A stretch of DNA of 5,895 bases from JBAYHN01 sp041666125 (GCA_041666125.1 JBAYHN010000073.1:1-5895); one strand, 5' to 3'. Shown: positions 1 to 5,365, counted from the stretch's first letter. A program made the numbers and translations. Notes: generated by a model from the letters alone, not told the origin.

Positions 1-46
1 ACCAATACCAGTTTCCGTCTTTGGCTTCGATATTTGTCCGCGTCAT
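1..46 (-). CDS. Possible 5' end of a gene leaving the window (partial, unidentified)
   Basis: Reading leftward from 46, an ATG opens a frame that stays open to the window edge and gives MTRTNIEAKDGNWYW. An in-frame TAA at 52-50 means 46 is the only available start. A TATAAT box at 59-54 ends seven bases before the ATG, so transcription would begin at or next to the start codon, as in leaderless mRNAs. There is no SD sequence. Fifteen codons are too few to recognise a family. A second frame (ATG at 62 or 50) is also open to the edge and cannot be excluded. The call rests on promoter placement and orientation with the neighbouring minus-strand genes. Confidence 0.3.
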   Translation of the reverse strand, partial: MTRTNIEAKDGNWYW

Positions 47-53
47 GCATTAC

Positions 54-59
54 ATTATA
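54..59 (-). promoter_or_regulatory. Consensus -10 box (TATAAT) for the left-edge gene
   Basis: On the minus strand, positions 59-54 read TATAAT, a perfect -10 hexamer, preceded by TG (almost an extended -10, but without the usual one-base gap). The -35 position 17 bases upstream reads GGGATG and is poor. The predicted start point lies at about 47-46, on the ATG of the candidate partial gene. Confidence 0.4.
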
Positions 60-68
60 CATCTACCG

Positions 69-109
69 CCGCCATTCATCCCTGCCCAGAGGGCAGGGTG
101 TTCTGGCGG
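69..109. repeat. GC-rich interrupted palindrome (REP-like hairpin)
   Basis: An 8-bp perfect stem (CCCTGCCC at 80-87 with GGGCAGGG at 91-98, three-base loop AGA) sits on a 6-bp lower stem (CCGCCA at 69-74 with TGGCGG at 104-109), separated by a symmetric 5x5 internal loop. It stands out as a GC-rich island in AT-rich surroundings between the tRNA and the left-edge gene. No T-tract follows on either strand, so a simple intrinsic terminator is unlikely. The form is that of a repetitive extragenic palindrome. Whether it is repeated in the genome cannot be seen here. Confidence 0.7.
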
Positions 110-157
110 AAAGTCATAAAAAACTCCTCCACCCCAAAATTTCGGAGACTCAATTTG

Positions 158-231
158 TGGGCGATACAGGGATCGAACCTGTTACCTCGTCGACGTCAAC
201 GACGCGCTCTAGCCAGGTGAGCTAATCGCCC
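158..231 (-). tRNA. tRNA-Val (anticodon GAC)
   Basis: The minus strand from 231 folds into a complete cloverleaf. It has a 7-bp acceptor stem GGGCGAT/ATCGCCC, a 4-bp D stem GCTC/GAGC, an anticodon stem CGTCG/CGACG, and an anticodon loop TTGACGT with GAC at 197-195. The variable region is AGGTA, and the T arm is ACAGG-TTCGATC-CCTGT. All stems are fully paired. The discriminator base A is at 158 and the 3' CCA is not encoded, so it must be added by the CCA-adding enzyme. GAC reads the valine codons GUC and GUU. The gene is co-oriented with the NUDIX gene upstream, with a structured 245-bp element in between. Confidence 0.96.
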
Positions 232-257
232 ATTATTTTAAACTTAAATTATTAATC

Positions 258-502
258 TTAGGACTTATGCGTTTGGCATTTAATTCCTCCTTTCCTAAAG
301 GTGAGAAGTGAAAGTCTTCACTTCGCAAGACTCATTGAGATTTTTTATGAATGATAATGAAATAAAAAATCAAATGAGTGGACAGCTTCTGTAAGAAGGA
401 GGACTCATTCTTATGAGCCGGAGGATTTTAAAATCCCTCCTTATCAGAACAAGTGCTCCCTTTAAAAAAGGGAGAATTAAGAATTAAACGTTTAATTCCT
501 AA
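258..502. repeat. 245-bp nested inverted-repeat element (MITE-like or structured RNA)
   Basis: The outer arms 258-301 and 459-502 are inverted repeats matching at 32 of 44 positions without gaps, by hand alignment. Inside are consecutive hairpins: 305-324 (GAAGTGAA/TTCACTTC, perfect 8 bp), 339-348 with 362-371 (GATTTTTTAT/ATAAAAAATC, perfect 10 bp, extendable to 330-379 with small gaps), 386-398 (CTTCT/AGAAG), 404-417 (CTCAT/ATGAG) and 420-440 (GGAGGATTTT/AAAATCCCTCC, one bulge). The right arm can also form a local 8-bp hairpin at 456-474. The whole could fold as a multi-branched structure closed by the long outer stem. It begins 27 bases from the tRNA and ends four bases short of the NUDIX stop codon. 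No plausible protein-coding frame is seen. It could be a non-autonomous mobile element, a non-coding RNA or a structured 3' UTR; mobility and transcription are not shown. Confidence 0.6.
481..498. repeat. Perfect 18-bp palindrome
   Basis: GAATTAAACGTTTAATTC is a perfect palindrome with no spacer, centred between 489 and 490, eight bases past the end of the NUDIX gene. It lies in the right arm of the larger inverted-repeat element. Having no loop, it looks more like a dimeric-protein site or a cruciform-prone repeat end than a transcription terminator. Confidence 0.6.
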
Positions 503-505
503 ATT

Positions 506-928
506 TTAAATCTCTTTAAGTACTTTTTCAAAAAACTCTTTGTCTTTGGGATGAGTCAGCAATTTGGAAACTTCTAACTTTTCAATCCACCGGGCTTCCG
601 GATTGTCCGGATCTTCCGGTTTTAATTCATCCTGATTTGTCTCAAAAAGAAACATGTGAATTTCTTTTAAATGGCTTTTATCTTCTTCTTTGGGATTGAA
701 GCCGAGCATAAATCTTTCGTAAACCGGCAGTTCTTTTACAAAAGTAAGTTCAGTTACACCGCTCTCTTCTTTGATTTCCCTTTTTGCAACTTCAACACCG
801 TCCTTCTCTCCGGGTTCAAACTTGCCTTTTGGCAAAGACCAACTATTGCCGTTTTGGCTCACCACCAAAACTTTGCCAGTTTTCTTGTTTATTACCACCC
901 CGCCCACGCTTTTGGTCTTTGTTATCAC
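506..928 (-). CDS. NUDIX hydrolase
   Basis: This 140-residue protein is of normal length for a single-domain NUDIX hydrolase. These enzymes cleave nucleoside diphosphates linked to another group (for example oxidised nucleotides, Ap4A or nucleotide sugars) in the cytosol. The N-terminal strand TKSVGGVVIN (residues 5-14) and LPKGKFEPGE (32-41) are typical. The Nudix box starts at G35 and includes the metal-binding helix R50-E51-I-K-E54-E55-S-G57-V58. The loop between E41 and R50 has eight residues rather than the usual seven. The LPKG and EPGE signatures resemble the diadenosine-polyphosphate branch, but the substrate cannot be fixed. The start is GTG at 928: an in-frame TAA two codons upstream (934-932) excludes a longer protein, and no SD sequence precedes it. 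That TAA lies in the end of the adjacent fold-back element, so the 5' boundary may have been reshaped by insertion. The gene is co-oriented with the MEMO gene, separated by 227 bases. Confidence 0.93.
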   Translation of the reverse strand: MITKTKSVGGVVINKKTGKVLVVSQNGNSWSLPKGKFEPGEKDGVEVAKREIKEESGVTELTFVKELPVYERFMLGFNPKEEDKSHLKEIHMFLFETNQDELKPEDPDNPEARWIEKLEVSKLLTHPKDKEFFEKVLKEI

Positions 929-931
929 GGT

Positions 932-1127
932 TTAGAACTGATCTCAATAATAACCGCTAAAATTAATACTAAAAAAAACAAAGAAGCTTGTTTGCCCTAA
1001 GTCCCAAATTTCGGCTACAAATTTCAAATTCCTCCTCACGAGAGGTTACTATCGCTCGTCATAATTTGAAATTTTCGCACGAAATTTGAGCCTTATGGCT
1101 AAACATTATTATTGAGGTCAGTTCTAA
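932..1127. repeat. 196-bp fold-back element with 22-bp terminal inverted repeats (MITE-like)
   Basis: The ends 932-953 and 1106-1127 are inverted repeats matching at 21 of 22 positions (ends TTAGAACTG and CAGTTCTAA). The inside is also palindromic: 989-1001 with 1092-1104 (one gap, one mismatch), 1005-1013 with 1080-1088 (CAAATTTCG/CGAAATTTG, perfect), and 1019-1030 with 1063-1074 (AAATTTCAAATT/AATTTGAAATTT, perfect). The apex is at about 1031-1062, with a small CCTC/GAGG hairpin at 1034-1045. An AT-rich stretch of about 35 bases (954-988) on the left arm has no partner, as if inserted or lost from the other side. A TA dinucleotide at each end (933-934, 1125-1126) could be a target duplication but is equally part of the repeat. 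No coding frame is convincing. It fills the gap between the MEMO and NUDIX genes and may act as terminator, RNA hairpin or non-autonomous mobile element. Confidence 0.72.
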
Positions 1128-1155
1128 TATACCAAAATCGTGCCAAAAAATCTAC

Positions 1156-2127
1156 CTAATTTATTATATTTTCTAGCTCGTGCAAAATAGGCGCCGTTAT
1201 TAGGCAATTACCGGACAAAGGATCATCCGAGAAAATAATCGTGAAGTGACTTGTAGTTTCCTTGACTGAAGTATCGCGCAATAAATCCGCTGAATTAGTG
1301 TGGGCGACAATGCGAGGATTCCAGAATCCTAACTTTTTTGCCTCTTGCTCTAAAATCCATAAACACAGCGGACAATCGTTTTGACTTGGATTTTGCAGAG
1401 CCAAAATTTCTTGGCTGTTGCCGGAACAGAAAGAATTTTGTGTTTTTTTATCCATTTCATTGGATTCTGTCAAAGCTAGGTAATGTGAAAAATCGCTGCT
1501 AATCACCAAAGCAGTATCTTTCTTGGTCAAAAGTGGTTTTAGCAGTTCAAGGATTTCTGACCGTTCTTGCTCCGTTCCTCTTCCATTTTGCGATATAACC
1601 ATAGAAACAACTTGCGCTTCTGGAAGGTAATATTTGATAAAAGGCATAATGTTAAAGATACCATGCTCATCTCCAAACAAATTTGAGTCTGCCACAAGAT
1701 CAGATTTTTCTAACCCTATTACTTCTTCTTTTGAAGTAAAAACATCGCCAAAATATGTTTTATAGCTTCCCTTTGTCGCGCATATCAATTTTGGACAACG
1801 CGAAAAATGATCCGGGGAAATGACTATGACTAATCGCGGCGAAGAAGCAGTCAGCGCTTTTATTCCAAGAGCAATAGACTTCGAAGCCACAAGATGGTGC
1901 GGAACAACTACAGCTTTAGTAATGCCTCCGCCTTCATTGGAAATATTTTTGCCGGCCAAAACTATTCCATCAAGCACGGCTAAATCCAAAGCGTTTCCGG
2001 TTACCGAATAAACTGGCAGATTGTCTGTTGATTCGTCCACAATAAAAATAATAAAGCAGAGCGCGGCAATTAAACCCACGAATATAATTCCAAGAACTAT
2101 TTGTTTCCTAAAAGTTCCCGGAACCAT
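1156..2127 (-). CDS. MEMO-family protein (AmmeMemoRadiSam system protein B-like) with N-terminal membrane anchor
   Basis: The MEMO fold (PF01875) is related to metal-dependent aromatic-ring dioxygenases. In bacteria it appears in the AmmeMemoRadiSam system, whose chemistry is unsettled. From the start chosen here (323 residues) a basic tail with RK at 7-8 precedes a membrane helix at 9-30 (QIVLGIIFVGL...), followed by the MEMO domain. Family-like motifs are VVVPHH (H77/H78), VISPDHF (H107), DEHGIFN (H155), SSDFSHY (D212, H215) and DCPLC (C252, C255). These parallel the metal-site His, His and Cys of human MEMO1. The orientation predicts an extracytoplasmic domain, unusual because family members are generally soluble. 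ATG 2127 overlaps the end of the DUF3160 gene by 31 bases; a GTG at 2211 would add an arginine-rich stretch that looks like a frame shadow of DUF3160. No SD sequence is visible, so translational coupling is likely. No AMMECR1 or radical-SAM partner is in the window. Confidence 0.88.
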   Translation of the reverse strand: MVPGTFRKQIVLGIIFVGLIAALCFIIFIVDESTDNLPVYSVTGNALDLAVLDGIVLAGKNISNEGGGITKAVVVPHHLVASKSIALGIKALTASSPRLVIVISPDHFSRCPKLICATKGSYKTYFGDVFTSKEEVIGLEKSDLVADSNLFGDEHGIFNIMPFIKYYLPEAQVVSMVISQNGRGTEQERSEILELLKPLLTKKDTALVISSDFSHYLALTESNEMDKKTQNSFCSGNSQEILALQNPSQNDCPLCLWILEQEAKKLGFWNPRIVAHTNSADLLRDTSVKETTSHFTIIFSDDPLSGNCLITAPILHELENIIN

Positions 2128-4736
2128 AAGTTGATAGTAGGCCAAGTATTTTTTGGCTTGTATGTGATTGAGTAATCGCCTCCGGCGTCGGTGTAGAAAT
2201 TTGATTGCCACGCTTCGTCGGTCAGCCTGTCTCCGCCTGTTATTGTTTCGTATTGCGAATAAGTAAAGCCGATAGTCAAACGAGGGCCGTTTGCGTCTTT
2301 TACGGCGACAAAAATTATTCTAGGCACGCCAGTTCCCTCTTCCAAAACATTTCCATCTTTATCCGTATGAATATCCGCCACAACTGCGGTTCTCTTATCC
2401 TTAATTTGTAAAATTGGACCTTCAACCGGAATGGGCAAAACGCTGGCCATTTGATCTATCATTTTTTTTCGAAGCTCCTCCCACCGGCTATCTGGATTTA
2501 AATATGACTTGTCGCTCCTTTTTACAGCCGAACCTAGAGAAATAAAATATTCAACGCAATCTTTATTGTCATCGGATGAATGTCTTGTTTTTGTAATAAC
2601 TTCCTCATTAAATATATTATTTTCCAATTCCAATTTGGTATATTCGCGCACCGTGTTTAAGAGTTGAATATAATTTTCCAATTTAGGCAAATTTTGCAAT
2701 TTAAATTCTCTCGCTTTATATTCTCCCAAAAGACGCTTGGCTGTGTAATATAAACGATCATACGCCTCCGCCTGCGGTTCCACATAACCTTTGGGCGGTT
2801 CGGGAACTTTGCGAAGATCGCATGAATCGCTTCCACCCGCGCCTTTTTCGGCAAAAGATTGTTTAGCGTAAAGAAGCGAAGTATGTCGAAGTTCAGTCCA
2901 GAAAGCTGAGCCCGTCAAAAGAGTTTTGGCATTCCAAAGCGAAGATTGCATAAATTGTGGCAATGTAGAACGGTTGCTATCCAGCCAGTTAAACATTCCA
3001 GAAACAGACCAAAGCGTGCTGGTGTATAAATTGCTCTGCCAATAACTGTCGCTCCAGCCTTTTGCTTCCGATTTTAATTCTGCAAGTCTGGCGTCTACTG
3101 CCTGCTTGCTTTCGGCATAATAAGGAAGATCTTTAAGGTGTGAAATAGCGTAAGGAGATCCGAGTATGGACATAACTTCAAGAGACGAGGCCATGCCGGG
3201 CAATTTTTTTCCATTAATCTCGGGTTCTTCATCGCCTTGGGTCAGTCTGCTTGTCCAATAAGAATCGGGAATAAATTTGGCGCTCATGAAACGCATACCT
3301 CTCAAAGCTTTTATTTCGTCCGCCACAGTCACGCCCGCATCCGGATCAATATTTACAGGCATGGCTTTAATTTTAGATTCCGGCTTTCTTTTGACCAAAT
3401 AGCCGGTTACGGCTTCCGTATCATGAGCTTTTGCGGATCCAAGATCGCTTACCGCCGCCGCGTAATCACTGACATCAAGATCGTCGCTTTCTCCGACAAT
3501 AAACGCAATCAGCGATGAAAAAGATTTATATTGCTTTTGAACATCGGCGCTGCCATTCACAAGTTCGCCAATGTCTACGGCATAATTGGTTAAATCCTTG
3601 CTGGCGAGAAGGAAAGGAATTTGCTGATACCATTGGACCGCCCTAAAATATTGTCGGCGCAAGGAACTGCTTGTGTATGTGCCTCGCGGTTTAAATAATG
3701 TGAACGGAATCTTGACTTGAATTTTAGGCGGCAACGCGTTAAATTCCTCCTCAAAAATCGCCGGGATGCCTTTGCTCTCACTGGCATCATAAGCCTGCTT
3801 CAAGTCGGCAAGCACGGCTTTTTCATTGTCAGTTCCGAGATTAAGCCCTTTTACAAAACTTTCATCTTTTTGATAGCTGTCGGCATCTTTGTCTTTTGAC
3901 TGATACGCCGATTGCGCGGCTTCAACGCTCATACCTTTTTCAGCGTAGCTTGAATTCCAATAGTCGCGGGCAGTCATCGGTTTTACTGAATTCGAAAGCA
4001 ATACATATGGAACGGCAAAATAATTTCGCACCTTGGTCCACTGTTTTTGTTCATCAGCAGAAGTTGCCTTCGTCAAACGTTCGGAAGCTTGATCATACAT
4101 AACTTTGGTTATGGACAAAGTTTGGTCATAAAGATAATTATTTTCCGTTTCTTTTAAAAGATCGGCTGAAAGAATTGAAAAAAGATTCATCATTACATCG
4201 GAAGAAATAAAAACGGCGTTGGCTTGCGTCCTATTTTTATAATCAAAATCTCCTCCAATCTTTTGATATAAAGCAACAAATTCGCGATTATTGTCATAAA
4301 CTGATAAACCATTTGCGCCGGGCAAATTGGTATCCAATAAGTTTTTAATGACAAATTTATTTTGTTCCAGTTTGGCCAATTCATCCGAGCTAAAAGTAAA
4401 TCCGTAGGCTTTCTCCATATCCTGAATGTTTTTTATTTCAGATAAAGAAAAGTTTTGGGCAATCTCCGGTTTAGTATCAATTGTTTGCCTGACAAAAGGC
4501 ACGTCAGCCAATGCCAGCTGATAAATAATCGGCGAACTTGAATTTGATGAAGGATTGGAGCTTGTAATATTTTGAGGTTCCAATTTCTTGGCGGAGAGAA
4601 TGAGAGCGATAACCGCGACAGCAATTATTGCGATGACCAATTCTATCAGGAGGATTTTTTTCTTGGGCTTGGGCTGAACCAGTGAAGATTCCGTTTCCGG
4701 TTGAGAAACACTATTCAAGTTTTTATTTTCCTCCAT
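2097..4736 (-). CDS. DUF3160 domain-containing protein, membrane-anchored
   Basis: This 879-residue protein has a short polar cytoplasmic tail ending in PKPKKK, one membrane helix at about 28-47 (ILLIELVIAI...), a Ser/Asn/Pro-rich linker, then a long extracytoplasmic region. The family is recognised from GYVEP followed by YDRLYYTAKRL, and from the C-terminal block ADIHTD (787-792), VLEEGTG (797-803) and RLTDEAW (837-843). These recur in DUF3160 proteins (PF11369), which have no established function. There are only two cysteines (SDSC and DNKDC regions), both outside, so a single disulfide is possible. ATG 4736 is preferred because it gives a normal charged tail before the helix; a TTG at 4775 would add 13 hydrophobic residues. 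Neither has an SD sequence. The stop overlaps the MEMO gene, suggesting one operon. The protein is probably a surface protein of a Patescibacterium; no catalytic motif is evident. Confidence 0.9.
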   Translation of the reverse strand: MEENKNLNSVSQPETESSLVQPKPKKKILLIELVIAIIAVAVIALILSAKKLEPQNITSSNPSSNSSSPIIYQLALADVPFVRQTIDTKPEIAQNFSLSEIKNIQDMEKAYGFTFSSDELAKLEQNKFVIKNLLDTNLPGANGLSVYDNNREFVALYQKIGGDFDYKNRTQANAVFISSDVMMNLFSILSADLLKETENNYLYDQTLSITKVMYDQASERLTKATSADEQKQWTKVRNYFAVPYVLLSNSVKPMTARDYWNSSYAEKGMSVEAAQSAYQSKDKDADSYQKDESFVKGLNLGTDNEKAVLADLKQAYDASESKGIPAIFEEEFNALPPKIQVKIPFTLFKPRGTYTSSSLRRQYFRAVQWYQQIPFLLASKDLTNYAVDIGELVNGSADVQKQYKSFSSLIAFIVGESDDLDVSDYAAAVSDLGSAKAHDTEAVTGYLVKRKPESKIKAMPVNIDPDAGVTVADEIKALRGMRFMSAKFIPDSYWTSRLTQGDEEPEINGKKLPGMASSLEVMSILGSPYAISHLKDLPYYAESKQAVDARLAELKSEAKGWSDSYWQSNLYTSTLWSVSGMFNWLDSNRSTLPQFMQSSLWNAKTLLTGSAFWTELRHTSLLYAKQSFAEKGAGGSDSCDLRKVPEPPKGYVEPQAEAYDRLYYTAKRLLGEYKAREFKLQNLPKLENYIQLLNTVREYTKLELENNIFNEEVITKTRHSSDDNKDCVEYFISLGSAVKRSDKSYLNPDSRWEELRKKMIDQMASVLPIPVEGPILQIKDKRTAVVADIHTDKDGNVLEEGTGVPRIIFVAVKDANGPRLTIGFTYSQYETITGGDRLTDEAWQSNFYTDAGGDYSITYKPKNTWPTINLWFRELLGNK

Positions 4737-4766
4737 ATTTTTTAAAATTAATTTAATAAAAGGTAT

Positions 4767-4788
4767 AAAAAGCAAGCGCTTGGTTTTT
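4767..4788. promoter_or_regulatory. Imperfect 22-bp palindrome, candidate operator in the DUF3160 leader
   Basis: The centre CAAGCGCTTG (4773-4782) is a perfect 10-bp palindrome. Moving outward there is one G/G mismatch, then AAAAA (4767-4771) against TTTTT (4784-4788). It lies between the predicted transcription starts (about 4812 and 4798) and the DUF3160 ATG at 4736, a position suited to a repressor site or a small 5' UTR hairpin. No regulator can be named; it does not resemble the AAAGTA-type palindrome before the TrpR-family gene. Confidence 0.4.
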
Positions 4789-4804
4789 TAAATCAGCGTT
4801 GCCT

Positions 4805-4827
4805 ATTATATGTCATTTATTATATCA
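4805..4827 (-). promoter_or_regulatory. Tandem -10 boxes, promoter of the DUF3160-MEMO unit
   Basis: The minus strand contains TGATATAAT at 4827-4819, a perfect extended -10 element. A second TATAAT follows at 4810-4805. Matching -35 hexamers are poor (GAATAA at 4847-4842 for the first), which is common when an extended -10 is present. Predicted starts near 4812 and 4798 leave a leader of about 60-75 bases before ATG 4736. Confidence 0.5.
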
Positions 4828-4892
4828 AAAAGCCAAAAATTTTATTCGGTAAAGAGGGGAAAATAGTGGCTGGCAGCATTATTTAGAGACAC

Positions 4893-4931
4893 TTTACTTT
4901 ACTTGACTAAACCACTATACTTTGCTAAAGT
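4893..4931 (+). promoter_or_regulatory. Overlapping promoters of the TrpR-family gene
   Basis: Two readings overlap. One pairs TTGACT (4903-4908) with TAAAGT (4926-4931) at a 17-base spacing, putting the start at about 4937-4938, on the ATG itself. The other pairs TTTACT (4893-4898) with TATACT (4916-4921), also at 17 bases, with a start near 4928 and a leader of about 10 bases. Either way there is no room for an SD sequence, so the mRNA would be leaderless or nearly so. Confidence 0.55.
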
Positions 4932-4932
4932 A
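4918..4932. promoter_or_regulatory. 15-bp palindrome, candidate operator of the TrpR-family regulator
   Basis: TACTTT-GCT-AAAGTA has perfect 6-bp arms around a three-base centre. It overlaps both candidate -10 boxes, so a bound protein would block the promoter. Partial half-sites of the ACTTTA type recur upstream (4891-4902). Members of the TrpR family bind short palindromes as dimers and often control their own gene, so autoregulation is the natural inference. Binding is not shown. Confidence 0.5.
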
Positions 4933-4937
4933 CCCAT

Positions 4938-5252
4938 ATGGATTGGAATAGCAACCAAAATAAGACTTTACTTCAAGCGATCTTGGCTCTCAAAACACCT
5001 GACGAAGCCAAGCGGTTTTTGCGTGACCTTATGACCGAAGGAGAGATCGAAGAATTTGGAAAGAGACTCCGAGCGGCAGAAATGCTTACTCAAAAAATAC
5101 CCTATGCTGTAATCGAAGAGAAAACCGGCCTTAGCTCAACCACTGTTGCTCGCGTTTCCAAATGGCTAAATGGAAAAGAAGGCGGCTATAAAACTATCAT
5201 TAGTCGTCTCCATCATCACAACTCTATCCAAACTGGGAGAGGGTTGTCTTAA
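4938..5252 (+). CDS. TrpR-family regulator, YerC/YecD type
   Basis: This 104-residue protein is close to the usual length of the YerC/YecD branch of the Trp repressor family (PF01371). The fold is all-helical and dimeric. Residues 21-52 (PDEAKRFLRD, then LMTEGEIEEFGKRLRAAEML) correspond to the core helices, and the helix-turn-helix covers about 56-76, with GLSSTTVARVSKWL (64-77) as turn plus recognition helix. The following GGYK is also typical. YerC/YecD proteins are not established tryptophan sensors, and no trp gene is nearby, so the ligand is unknown. The start at 4938 has no SD sequence and follows a promoter that predicts a leaderless mRNA. A palindrome over the -10 region suggests it represses itself. 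The histidine-rich, polar C-terminal tail (LHHHN and after) lies beyond the conserved domain. The gene is divergent from the DUF3160 unit, about 200 bases away. Confidence 0.93.
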   Translation: MDWNSNQNKTLLQAILALKTPDEAKRFLRDLMTEGEIEEFGKRLRAAEMLTQKIPYAVIEEKTGLSSTTVARVSKWLNGKEGGYKTIISRLHHHNSIQTGRGLS

Positions 5253-5282
5253 TTATATTTCAAAGGAAATAACATGAAGCTA

Positions 5283-5314
5283 ACCCCCTCCTTGATTGGA
5301 GGGGGTCTTTGTTT
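5283..5314 (+). terminator. Intrinsic terminator after the TrpR-family gene
   Basis: ACCCCCTCC (5283-5291) pairs perfectly with GGAGGGGGT (5298-5306), giving a 9-bp GC-rich stem with a six-base loop, followed by the T-rich run CTTTGTTT. It lies 30 bases past the stop codon at 5252. The left arm could also pair with GGAGAGGGTT at 5236-5245, the end of the preceding gene (9 of 10 positions), so the hairpin may compete with an alternative fold. Confidence 0.85.
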
Positions 5315-5352
5315 GCCTACCTATAACAAAACGGCAAATTCAGTTCTTTAAA

Positions 5353-5358
5353 AAGGAG
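5353..5358 (+). promoter_or_regulatory. Strong ribosome binding site of the GNAT gene
   Basis: AAGGAG, seven bases before ATG 5366, is a near-consensus SD sequence at ideal spacing and fixes the start. It contrasts with the other genes in the window, none of which has a recognisable SD. Confidence 0.85.
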
Positions 5359-5365
5359 AGAAGGA

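Noticed and set aside
69..109. Intrinsic terminator for tRNA-Val
   Set aside because: The stem is strong but no T-run follows on the minus strand, and a promoter-like TATAAT comes next.
34..225. A 63-codon plus-strand frame ending in GDTGIEPVTSSTSTTRSSQVS
   Set aside because: Its second half is the antisense of tRNA-Val and the motif is a familiar artefact of translating tRNA genes. The first half crosses the GC-rich palindrome.
258..502. CRISPR array or integron attachment site
   Set aside because: There are no regularly spaced direct repeats. The repeats are inverted hairpins of differing sequence, and no cas or integrase gene is present.
671..1000. A 109-codon plus-strand frame
   Set aside because: It lies opposite the NUDIX gene and runs into the fold-back element. 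It has no SD sequence or recognisable domain.
2097..2127. Frameshift joining DUF3160 and MEMO into one gene
   Set aside because: Each protein is complete with its own C-terminus or N-terminal membrane helix, so the 31-base overlap is an ordinary operon overlap.
2128..2211. N-terminal extension of the MEMO protein from a GTG at 2211
   Set aside because: The extra 28 residues include five consecutive arginines and arise from another frame of the conserved DUF3160 C-terminus. A methionine directly before the membrane helix is more natural.
4737..4775. TTG start giving the DUF3160 protein 13 extra N-terminal residues
   Set aside because: The extension is hydrophobic and AT-rich, has no SD sequence, and overlaps the candidate operator palindrome. 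The ATG at 4736 gives a normal polar tail before the membrane helix.
4903..4921. Promoter using TTGACT with TATACT
   Set aside because: The two hexamers are only seven bases apart, far too close to work together. Each pairs better with another hexamer at 17 bases.
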